Assembly: GCF_014323565.1 (NCBI RefSeq)
Contig: NZ_CP058669.1
Location: forward strand, 1,267,501-1,331,500
Direction of reading: 5' to 3'
Source: Hyphobacterium sp. CCMP332
Lineage (GTDB): Bacteria > Pseudomonadota > Alphaproteobacteria > Caulobacterales > Maricaulaceae
Length of the DNA stretch: 64,000 bases
The position numbers and the translations under genes are program-made. This document shows positions 29,750 to 39,097 of the stretch, one piece after another; the stretch's first letter is position 1, and each line of letters opens with the position of its first letter. Under the pieces are notes generated by a model, which saw only the letters and a program-made list of their open reading frames with translations, did no database searches and was not told the origin of the DNA.

Positions 29750-30745
29750 TTAGGCGGCGTGCTTTTGGTGTTGCAAGCGCCGATGTTCGAAGGTCTCTCG
29801 CTTGATCCTTTCACGTTGTTTGATGATGGCAGGAGCCCTGCCGAAGTAGGCGTCTGCAGGCGTCACATTGTTCAGGCTCTCGTGATGGCGCTGATGATTG
29901 TAGTGTTCGACGAACGCTTCGATCTGGGCTTCGAGGTCGCCGGGCAGGAAGTAGTTCTCCAGCAGTATCCGGTTCTTCAAGGTCTGGTGCCAGCGCTCGA
30001 TCTTGCCTTGCGTCTGCGGATGGAACGGTGCGCCGCGAATATGGCTCATGCGCCGGGCCTCGATATAGTCTGCCAGCTCCCCAGCGATGTAGCTGGGGCC
30101 ATTGTCGCTGAGCAGCCTGGGTTTGTGCATCACCGTAGCCTGGTCGCAGCCTGAGACTTCCAGCGCCATATCCAGCGTGTCGGTGACGTCCTCGGCCTTC
30201 ATGGTCGAACACAGCTTCCAGGCGATGATGTAGCGCGAGTAATCGTCGAGCACGGTCGACAGATACATCCAGCCCCATCCGATGATCTTGAAGTAGGTAA
30301 AGTCCGTCTGCCACATCTCGTTCACCCGGGTCGTCTGGGTATGGAAGCTATCGGCAGCCTTGATCACCACATAGGCCGGGCTGGTGATCAGATCATGGGC
30401 CTTCAGCAAGCGATAGACCGTCGCCTCAGACACGAAGTAACGCGTCTCATCAGTGAACCGCACGGCCAGTTCGCGCGGGCTCAGCTCGGACTGTTCCAGC
30501 GCCAGTTCGATAATCTGGTCATGCACCTCGGCGGGGATGCGGTTCCAGACCCGGCTCGGGGCAGATGGCCGGTCCGCCAACGCTTCAGGACCTCCCTCTA
30601 GATACCGGTCATACCAGCGATAAAATGTCCGGCGCGCAACGCCGAGCCGGTCAAGGGTTTGTTTTGCAGGCAAGTGCGCTTGCTCGACGGTCCTGATGAT
30701 CTCCAGCTTCTCGGATGCGGGATACCTCATGCGTCGTCTCCCCAT
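29750..30745 (-). CDS. IS3-family transposase OrfB (DDE integrase core)
   Basis: Intact 331 residues. An N-terminal HTH (KLEIIRTVEQAHLPAKQTLD; RRTFYRWYDRYLEGGPEAL) is followed by the rve core. MWQTDFTYFKIIGWGWMYLS gives the first Asp, LLSDNGPSYIAGELADYIE the second, and HPQTQGKIERWHQTLKNRI the catalytic Glu. It matches the IS3 transposases widespread in Alphaproteobacteria. The frame is undamaged. It overlaps the end of orfA, as usual for programmed frameshift production of OrfAB. Confidence 0.95.
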   Translation of the reverse strand: MGRRRMRYPASEKLEIIRTVEQAHLPAKQTLDRLGVARRTFYRWYDRYLEGGPEALADRPSAPSRVWNRIPAEVHDQIIELALEQSELSPRELAVRFTDETRYFVSEATVYRLLKAHDLITSPAYVVIKAADSFHTQTTRVNEMWQTDFTYFKIIGWGWMYLSTVLDDYSRYIIAWKLCSTMKAEDVTDTLDMALEVSGCDQATVMHKPRLLSDNGPSYIAGELADYIEARRMSHIRGAPFHPQTQGKIERWHQTLKNRILLENYFLPGDLEAQIEAFVEHYNHQRHHESLNNVTPADAYFGRAPAIIKQRERIKRETFEHRRLQHQKHAA

Positions 30746-31102
30746 CCGCGATCATGCTTTTGAGCAGACGGTTCTCCAGCGTCAGATCGGCCACGCATTC
30801 CTTCAGATCGCGCGACTCGCGTCGTAACTCTTTGACCTCGTCACTGGTTGCTGCCCGCACGGTGTCACCGGCAAGCCGACGTTTGCCAGCCTCCATGAAC
30901 TCCTTCGACCATGTATAATACAGGCTCTGCGCAATGCCTTCCTTGCGGCACAGCTCGGCAATGCTGTCGTCCCCGCGCAGGCCTTCCAGAACGATCCTGA
31001 TCTTGTCTTCTGCGGAGAAGTGCCGCCGCGTCGCCCGGCGGATGTCCTTACCACCCTCTCGGCGGTCGCCTTGGGCTTTGTAGATTTGGGTCTCATCTTC
31101 AT
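30651..31102 (-). CDS. IS3-family OrfA (one frameshift)
   Basis: About 150 codons. After MKMRPKSTKPKATAERVV a shift restores ATRRHFSAEDKIRIVLEGLR and SIAELCRKEGIAQSLYYTW, the transposase HTH. A leucine-zipper-like coil follows (ELRRESRDLKECVADLTLEN, RLLKSMIADGE). OrfA binds the IS ends and regulates OrfAB. The frame break near 31030 may be a sequence error; the coil and HTH are intact. Confidence 0.88.
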
Positions 31103-31174
31103 TCCTTCGTCATTACGACGAGAGCCAAATCCTCCTTAAATCACAACCCCAATTCTGTGCCATAGGTGCTGACG

Positions 31175-31379
31175 GGAAACAGCAGTGACTTTCGTGAATG
31201 CCGGTGTGAGCGCGGCGGTTCAGGTCTTCTTCCCCGTTCAACTGGCCGAGCTTGGAGCCGGTCTCACATTTTATACCTACGCCGCATTCGGCCTGTTCTT
31301 TGTTGTTCTCGTGGCGCGCTTTGTGCCTGAGACGAAAGGCCTGACACTCGAAGCGCTTGAAGAGTCCGCCAGTCGGTAA
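31175..31379 (+). pseudogene. 3' remnant of an MFS sugar porter, truncated by the IS
   Basis: Begins at the IS end in the frame ETAVTFVNAGVSAAVQVFFP, continues LGAGLTFYTYAAFGLFFVVL and ends FVPETKGLTLEALEESASR. The last two membrane spans and the PETKG motif of the sugar porter family are clear. The 5' ~400 codons are absent from the window. The neighbouring glycosidase genes suggest it took up their sugar products. Confidence 0.8.
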
Positions 31380-31610
31380 AGTGGGTGAGCGGGAAGTCTT
31401 GGGGCCCGAGTGCCAAAGTGTTTTTGAACCTGTCGATCCAGGGGTTCGGAAAAGAGGCCGTGCAAACGAAGCTTGTCGGCGAATTCAGGGTTTTGCGCCA
31501 GCTTGAGGGACGTCATGGCTTCCCGAACGCCATCATCGGGCGACGCATAATGCCGGACGTGCACAATCCGCGCATCTGGAATAGCCAGTGCTGACTCCAC
31601 AACTCGAAAT

Positions 31611-32591
31611 TCAATCCTGTTCGGATTGTTCCGCAAGGTCGCGATGGCCGAGCCAGGCTGTAAAGTGAGCCAGCCAGTCATCCGCATGTGTTCCGCGGCG
31701 GTAGCTGGCGAAACCGTGGCCGCCATTTTCATAGTAATGGAACTGAACGGGCGCACCTGTGCTTTGCCAGTCCTCGATCAACGCAAAGCCCTGCCCGGCA
31801 TATAACGGATCGTCGGCGGCGAGAGCCGAAACAAGGGCGGTGGAGAGGCCGGCAAAACGCCTGTGCCCATAGGCCCGTAGATATAACCAAGAAAGGCTGG
31901 CGGGATATCCTGCACGTCGCGGGCCAGACCCAGAGCCGTAACGGCGCCCGCTGAAAAACCGAGAACCCCCACGCGTCTAGGGTTGATGTCAAAGGCCTGC
32001 GCCTGATCCTGGATCAGCTGCCATGCATCTATTGCATCGGCCACTGCCAGCGCCTCACCCACAGATCGATCGATCTCTCCGTAGGGCGGCTCGCCGGCGA
32101 AAACTTGCCGCATGTGATCGGAGAATTCGGACTCGGATTCCGGCGTTGGCATTGTCCTGTATTTCAGGACGAAGACCGTATACCCCAACGCCACGAGCGG
32201 CTCGGCAATTCGATAACCTTCATTATCGATCGAAACAAACTGGAAGCCGCCCCCGGTATCAGCAAAATACCGGCACCGTTTGCGACGTCCGGCTCGGGCA
32301 GAACCGGCAGCAAGGTTGGCTGATTGACATTGCGGACCCAGCGCTCTCCTTCGAAAGCCGACCACAATTCGCGGGAGACCTCCTCGTCAGCCCCGGATCG
32401 AGGCGGATAAGGTTCTGGTCAATCTGGGCAGGTACACGGCGGGTCATCGGGGCCTCGGCGGCCTCAGACTGCGCCAAAGCCGTCGTAACCCCGAACGGGC
32501 TGGCCGGCAGGAATAAACAGAGTGCGGCGACAAGCCCTCTCGATAAAAACGGCCTCCGCGGGGTTTTCGGAATATTGACGGGCGTCGCCAT
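31611..32591 (-). CDS. Secreted alpha/beta-hydrolase (BD-FAE/carbohydrate esterase-like, frameshifted)
   Basis: About 327 codons. The N-terminus MATPVNIPKTPRRPFLSRGL then VAALCLFLPASPFGVTTALA is a signal peptide. The fold markers are GAGILLIPGGGFQFVSIDNE (oxyanion HGGG-like loop, here PGGG), RRVGVLGFSAGAVTALGLAR (nucleophile GFSAG) and, after a shift, LVSALAADDPLY (Asp) and YENGGHGFAS (His). Similar enzymes remove acetyl or feruloyl groups from plant glycans. Last gene of the GH9-GH3-esterase set, 132 bases after GH3. Several frame changes. Confidence 0.82.
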
Positions 32592-32723
32592 GCGCCGATT
32601 CCTTTCCGTAAAATCTGGATCTGCACGCTGCTCCAGTGCTTCTGCTCGCGAGCCAGGGACAGCTGTCGAAGACTGGGCGGCACAAATTGATCAGGAAATC
32701 CTTATACCGTTTGGAGATCACAC

Positions 32724-35293
32724 CTATTCCGTTCCACAGGTCCGGATCGCGTCGACATCCGATCCCAATCCGATTTCGCTGAGACCGATTTCGCCTGCCA
32801 CATCAACCGTGCGCAACATGAAAGGGCGATTGATGGTTGTCATATCGACACCTGCATCACCGAAACAACTCAGCCCGATGCGGAATTCCGACCAATTACC
32901 TTGCCGGATACGAATGGGCATCCAGGCTTCACACGCTTCAGCGCCATCACATCCCAGACCGATCTCGACATTATGGGGTTCCGCATTGAAGGCGCGGGCG
33001 CGGAAAACCAACTCCATCGCGCCATTGCTTTCGCGCGAAAGGTCGATCGGATTTCCCGTGATTTGCACCACATCGCCAGCAGATCTCCAGACCAGATGAA
33101 GGCTGTCTTCCTGTGCGACACGATCAGTTTGGCCCAGCTCCGACCATCACCCGATGCCGGTAGCACCTCTACCTGCCAGGGCGGCACAGCCCGCCCCTGC
33201 ACATAATACTGGCCGGTCGCCGATTGTGCATTTTCATCGAGGCCGGAATCTTCCGGCAATTGGTCGAGGTTTCCGTCGTCTGCATAGGAAAGGCCAAAAC
33301 CGAAAGCGAACAGCGGATCATAGTCCGCATCGCCTGTATTCAGCGGGCCCTGATTGGCCAATCTCGGCCACGAAAAGGACAGGCGACCGGTGAACTCGTA
33401 GCTGGGGTCGGTCTGGAACAGCATGTCCGCAATACCCCCGCCTTCCGTTCCGGGCAACCAGGCTGCCACGAACGCATCGGACGCATTGATTTCCGGATTC
33501 GTCCACATCGGGCGGCCGGACAGGAAAACACTGACGACGGGAATGCCCGCTTCACCGAAAGCGGCGAGACGGTTCGTGTCGAAATTCGTCGGAACAAAGT
33601 CCAGATGATCGCGATCACCCTGGAATTCCGCATACGGATTTTCGCCATAGACCGCAATCACGACATCCGCCATCTCGCCGGATGTGCCTTCCGGATCGTA
33701 AATGACTTCGCCGCCGGCGACAGAGACGGCTTCACGAATCCGTCAAGAATGGTCTGACTGGCCGGGAATTCCTCATTGCCGAATCCACCGCCCTGCCAGG
33801 ATAGCGTCCATCCGCCGGCGGCCTGAGCAATATCATCAGCGCCCGGGCCGACAACCAGAACTCTTATTCCCGGATCGAGTGGCAATAACTGATCAGTATT
33901 TTCAGGAGCACCAGGGATTGCCGAACTGCGCGGCGGGCAACATCGCGATGTTCCGGTGCAGCAAGAACGGATATGTCATTGGCCAACGGGCGCTGACTCG
34001 GCGCCACCTGTTCAAACAGTCCTGCTGTCACCTTAACCCGGAGAATGCGGCGTACAGCGTCATTCAGTCTGTCCTCGGAAATACGGCCCGACCGGACATG
34101 TTCCAGTGTCGAGTGATAGAGTTCTCGCCAACTGTCCGGCGCCATGTACATGTCGACACCGGCCATGAAGGCTTCGGGACAGTCGGTAGAGGTGCAGCCG
34201 TCTATCAATCCATGGCCATTCCAGTCACCCACCACGAAACCATTAAATCCCATCCGGTCTTTCAGGACGTCGGTCAACAGGCTCTCATTGCCATGCATAC
34301 TCACACCGTTCCAGAAGAGAATGATGCCATCACGGTCTGAACACCCGCAGGAACGGCCGTCATGTAACCCGCAGCATGTACATCCCTCAGCTCTTCTTCG
34401 GAGATGGATGCATTGCCCTGGTCACGCCCATCGTCAGTTCCGCCATCCGCGAGAAAATGTTTGGCGCTTGCAATCACACGGCCCGTGGACATGAAGCTTT
34501 CTGTCCCGGGGCGGCCCTGAAGCCCGTAGACGATCCGGTCAGCATAGCTGGACACGAGGTCCGGTGATTCCGAAAACCCTTCATATGTCCGGCCCCAACG
34601 GTCATTGCGCGGAACCGCAAGCGTCGGCGCAAAGTCCAGTCATGGCCGGAAACTGACAGCTCCCGGGCTGTGATCTCGTAGATGTCCTCGATAAGGTCGG
34701 GATCATTGGCAGCGCCCAGACCGATATTATGCGGGAAGACAACAGCGCCGCGCAGATTAGCATGGCCATGGACAGCATCGATTCCCCAAATGATGGGAAT
34801 AGCGATCTCGACCCCTTCCGGGTCAATGGACGCATTGAAATAGGAGTCGGCGGCCTCCAGCCATGTTTCGGCATCGGCATAGGGCAGCGGCCCCGGTGCG
34901 GAATTTCCTCCGCTCAGAACTGACCCCAGACGGTATTCGCGAACCTCATCCGCCGTAATTGCACCGCTGTCGGCCTGAATGATCTGGCCCACCTTCTGTT
35001 CCAACGTCATCATCGCCAGAATTTCGTCGACGCGTGCTTCCACGTCCGGGTCAGAGAGAGCGGCTCAGTCTTGGCCATTCATCAGGGTTTGCAATGGCCG
35101 AAAGATTTTCCTCCGCGGCGGCGATCATTGCGCCAGGCGTTTCATTGTCGGACGTGTTCGCACCGGCAACCGCCGCATCACCAAGGGATTCGTCTCCCTG
35201 TCTTTCCGGGCTGCACGCTGTCACTGTCACCATCACCCCCAGCGTCAGAGCAAGAATGGATGTGCGCGAACGCGGGTGGAAATTGGCCAACAT
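32724..35293 (-). CDS. GH3-family beta-glucosidase lipoprotein (frameshifted)
   Basis: About 855 codons. MLANFHPRSRTSILALTLGV then MVTVTAC is a lipoprotein signal. The GH3 N-terminal barrel has MMTLEQKVGQIIQADSGAIT, PIIWGIDAVHGHANLRGAVV, VIASAKHFLADGGTDDGRDQ and FNGFVVGDWNG (nucleophile Asp; usually SDW). The second domain follows (VVGPGADDIAQAAGGWTLSW; GIPVVSVFLSGRP; FAFGFGLSYADDG). The C-terminal ~170 residues resemble the galactose-binding-like domain of ExoP-type exo-beta-glucanases. It releases glucose from cello- or mixed-linked oligosaccharides in the periplasm. At least four frame changes. Confidence 0.9.
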
Positions 35294-35342
35294 GATCGTC
35301 TCCCCATTGATCTTGTTTCATGTCTTTTCGTTCTGTTCCGGA

Positions 35343-37243
35343 TCAATCCGGTTCAGGGCGAACGGGCTGTATGGCGGTTGAATGCAGATATACGAGCATC
35401 CAGACGAATGGCGCATTCCAGTTGATCGCGACTTCATTGAGCGCATAGGCATCGACATGGTCAACCCAACATCTCTGCGCGGCGCACTGCCCCTGTATTT
35501 CCCGGGCGACGGAGTCCGCCATATTGCGATTATTGGCGCCACCAGAAAGGGCGCCGGGCGGAGCGACCGGGTATTCCTCGTCTGCTCCGGCGGCCCAGAA
35601 CCGGTGATGGGCATTTTGCATGGCTCGTTCGCCATGACCGGCCACGTATGACTGATCCAGCGCATTGCGACCGGTAAGATAATCCAGAATATCAATCATG
35701 GCATTGCGATAGTCATGGCGCCCGGTGAGGTCATGGGCGGCCCCGAGGACGATTGCCCGATTGGCAAAATTGCCGTTGGAGCCCCAGGAATAGATGTCCG
35801 GCGTCGTTGGCAGGCGATATCCATTCGTCTGCCGCATAGCGAGATAGCTATCGGCAAGGGTCACGAGGACCTGCCGGGCCCTGTCCGCCAGCCCATCACT
35901 TTCCAGCGCCATCGGCACCGACAAGCCAAGCGCAGGCAAGGTCCCGACACCACCCCAATATAAGTTCAGGGTCGGATTTTCGGCCAGCGATTCTATCCAT
36001 CGTTCCGCTTCATCGCGGTAGGCTTCCTCCCCGTCGTCAGATAAAGTTCTGTCGCGGCCCAGGCAAATTCGTCAGAAACATCTGGATCGCCGTACGGGCC
36101 GCCGCCGTCAAAATTATTGTGGGCATAGAGGTCGGAAATCGCAGAGCTGCCTCATAGGCTCGTACAGCCGCACTGCGACAAACCTCGGAAAAAGCCTGAT
36201 CGAGGTGCCTCCAGAGCCGGGCGCATTGCGCGGCAACGGCGGCCAGATTCAAGGTGCCGGCTGTTGAAGGAGGAAACAGATAGCGATCGGCTTCAGCGTC
36301 TTCCGGCAATTGCGGTAATGGCAACCATGCCCGCTCGTGTGTCTTGTGGTGAACCAGCCCGCCAGCGTCCTCAATCTCAAAACCGCAAGCGGTACACCGG
36401 ACTCCGGCGCCTCGCCCTGATGCGCAACAGCCCAGACACGCGCGCCATCCGGGATCTGCATGGCCAGCATGAATTCAAGGTGGATACGGGCTTCATCAAG
36501 CAGGTCGCTGACGCCGTTTCCGCTTTCCGGATCGTCGTGGGACCTTCTTGCCACCCGGCAGTTTCCAGTTCGCCACGATCGGCCAGCCGCTCATAGGCAT
36601 GCTGGAGAGTCCAGACCGAAATTCCACCATTCACCGTGTATTGGCCATAATCGCCTGCATCGGCCCAGCCGCCGGTCACATCCAGCGCGTAATCACATCC
36701 CGGCCAGTCCGTTCCCCAGCGATCCTCTCCCGAAAAACAGGTCAGCACCATTTGGGTGAACCCCGCAGCGCGCTGATATTCGGGGCTGGCAGATAGGCGG
36801 GTTCCTGCGGCTCGGCCAACCGGTTCATATAGAAATACTGAAAGGCATCCGCCATCATCTGGCCGTAGGGATTGTCCTCGATGACAAAGCGGCGACTTTG
36901 CTGACCGCAGGCTTCAATTCTGAACCCCGTACCAACATCGCTAACGCCACTGAAATCGATCCAGTGAACCGGGTCTCCAGAATCTGCATCCGGGCCGAAT
37001 ACCTCGCTCTGACCTGACATTACGACCCGACCGGCTTCATCCAGCAGACGCCAGTCAATGGCGTCAGAGCGCGCGTGCGAACAATTGCGATCATACGCTC
37101 GTCCGCCTCGAACGCCGTCTGACTCATCACAATGGCCGGTTCATCACCATTTATCGTGCAGACGTCCTCCCCGCACGCAAAGCGGCTCCGGAGAACAATG
37201 AAAGCAGGAGGAAAGCTGAATGTCTGATTAGTCTCACTTCCAT
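35343..37243 (-). CDS. GH9-family endoglucanase/cellulase (frameshifted)
   Basis: About 633 codons. [20 protein letters not shown] is a signal peptide. An N-terminal Ig-like (CelD_N) domain is followed by the (alpha/alpha)6 barrel: [20 protein letters not shown] with the catalytic-base aspartates, [11 protein letters not shown] (HxRF region) and [19 protein letters not shown] with the proton-donor Glu (NEVAINWN). It cuts beta-1,4-glucan. Same strand as GH3 with a 49-base gap. Frame changes near 37060, 36760, 36530, 36180 and 36030. Confidence 0.9.
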
Positions 37244-37589
37244 TTCAATACAGGCGCGGTCCGACGGCGGCTGGTCTGAATCGTTACGGTCACACTAAGG
37301 CCAAGGGCCTCACTTTACCAGCGCTACCGGTGCGAGCCGAAAATGGCTCAACCCTTGGGGGACACAACGGCCGAACTGAAACCGATACCGGGGGGGGTCG
37401 GTCATTGGCGCAGGAGAATGAAAAAGAACCACGCCAAAGTCATCACGCACCCAGCCGCCGCGACTCTCGGCGTTCAACGTCGTAGCCGACCTGCACGACT
37501 GCCCGAGAAACAATCTTATTTACATTGCTAATTGTTAAATTGAGTTCATACTCCCGGCGCGAGTGAATAGTAATTTCGGGGAGTTTTAT
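37244..37589. promoter_or_regulatory. Divergent promoter region between GH9 and the secreted repeat protein
   Basis: No gene. It must hold promoters for the glucan locus (minus) and the repeat-protein gene (plus). A G8 run is at about 37388; an A+T-rich block with ttacattgctaattgttaaa lies 50-80 bases before the plus-strand start. No clear regulator site recognised. Confidence 0.4.
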
Positions 37590-38948
37590 ATGCAGAAACA
37601 TCATGTTGCGCTTGGCGCGGCACTCTTGTCGGTCGCGTGCCTCACGGCGCCGGCCCAAGCTCAGAATTACAATCTGAATCCAACCTACGGGACTTACAAT
37701 CTCCGTTCAGGGTTTTGCCCGATCCGCAAACCATCAACGTAGTGGCCGGCGGACCCAATAATGTATCGGCTGCAACCGGTGGCCAATGCGCCGGCTATGC
37801 CGCCGAAGCCCCGGATGTCCGCATCAACTTCTCCGGTGGATCCTTTGACCGGATCAATTTCTCGGCGCTTTCCAACGCCGACACGACATTGATCGTCAAC
37901 GATCCCAACGGTACCTGGTGGTGTGACGATGACAGCGGCAATGGCCTGAACCCATTGATCGAACTGACCCCCATGAGCGGCCAGTACGACATCTGGGTCG
38001 GAACCTACAGCCCGAATACTGCACCCGCCACGCTGGCGATTTCAGAGCTTCCTATGGCAGCGCGCCGATTCAGCCTCCGGCACCCGTTATGCCCGCGCCT
38101 GTTTCGGGCCAAACTATAATCTGAACCCGACTTACGGGACCTATAATCTGCGCTCGGGCTTCCTGCCCGATCCGCAGACCTTCCAGGTCATTGCGGGCGG
38201 CAATAGTAATGTCAGCTCGATGACGAACAACCAGTGCCGGGGTTATGCGGCGTCCGCACCGGATATCCGGATCAACTTCACCGGCGGCGCTTTCAACCGG
38301 ATCAACTTCTCGGCGCTGTCGAATGCCGACACCACGCTGATCGTCAATGATCCGAACGGCACCTGGTGGTGTGATGACGACAGCGGCAATGGCCTCAACC
38401 CGTTGATCGAACTGACCCCTATCAGCGGTCAGTATGACATCTGGGTCGGCACATACGGACGCAATACGGCGCCGGCCACTCTGGCTGTTTCGAACTTCCT
38501 ACGGCAGCGCGCCAGTCACGACCACGCCGCCAGCCCGTTCGTCCGGCCCGGATTATTCCCTGCCGCCGGCCTATGGGACCTACACGCTGCGGTCCGGCTT
38601 CACACCGGATCCGTTTGAAGTGCGGGTCGTTGCAGGTGGCCGGAACAATGCATCGAGCTGGAGCAATGGCCAGTGCGCCGGTTTCGTCGCCGACGCGCCG
38701 GATGTCCGCCTGATGTTCCAGGGTGGATCCTTCCCGGAGCTCTATTTCTCCGTGGGCTCAATTCCGACACGACGCTGGTGATCAATGATCCCAACGGCAA
38801 CTGGCATTGCGATGATGATAGCGGCAATGAGGACTCAATCCCTTGCTCCGCATGGCACCGATTAGCGGCCAGTATGACATCTGGGTTGGCACCTATGGCC
38901 AATCCACAGCGAATGCCACGCTCGATTTCCGAGCTCTATTCGCGCTAG
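37590..38948 (+). CDS. Secreted protein with three tandem ~150-residue domains (frameshifted)
   Basis: About 453 codons. MQKHHVALGAALLSVACLTA then PAQAQ is a signal peptide. The same domain then occurs three times: YNLNPTYGTYNLRSGF..., CAGYAAEAPDVRINFSGGSF, NADTTLIVNDPNGTWWCDDD, SGNGLNPLIELTPMSGQYDI, WVGTY. Domains 1 and 2 are close to identical in the core; domain 3 is more divergent (WHCDDDSGN). The C...WWC pair and the DDDSGN acid cluster suggest a disulfide plus a calcium site. The family is seen in other secreted bacterial proteins, sometimes with peptidases; no catalytic domain is present. An intrinsic terminator follows. Confidence 0.8.
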
Positions 38949-38968
38949 CCATCATGTCTGGATGACAG

Positions 38969-38999
38969 ACGCCGCCGGGAATTTCCGGCGGCGTTTTTC
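38969..38999 (+). terminator. Intrinsic terminator
   Basis: acgccgccgg / ccggcggcgt perfect 10-bp stem with a 5-base loop followed by tttttct, 20 bases after the repeat-protein stop. Confidence 0.9.
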
Positions 39000-39097
39000 T
39001 TTGGCGCAATGCCCAGACAAAATGATCACCACCGGCAATTATTGTTTTGGTCAAACGCCGGTCGCGTATAATCTTCCGACCTCAAGGGGGAGATTTC

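Larger units (their letters stand above)
29682..31174 (-). mobile_element. IS3-family insertion sequence
   Basis: About 1.49 kb. The terminal inverted repeats read inward as cgtcagaacatttggcacag on the left (29682) and cgtcagcacctatggcacag on the right (ends 31174); 18 of 20 agree. It contains orfA (HTH protein) and orfB (DDE integrase-type transposase) on the minus strand. No target-site duplication is visible (ccgt versus ggaa flanks), consistent with a later deletion or rearrangement at one end. The right end abuts a truncated MFS sugar porter. Confidence 0.85.

Noticed and set aside
18745-31174. Integrative element with att sites at tRNA-Thr
   Set aside because: No tyrosine integrase and no duplicate of the tRNA 3' end were seen inside the window; only the island character is reported.
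32023-33099. 358-codon plus-strand frame in the glucan locus
   Set aside because: Antisense to the esterase and GH3 genes, which show conserved catalytic motifs.
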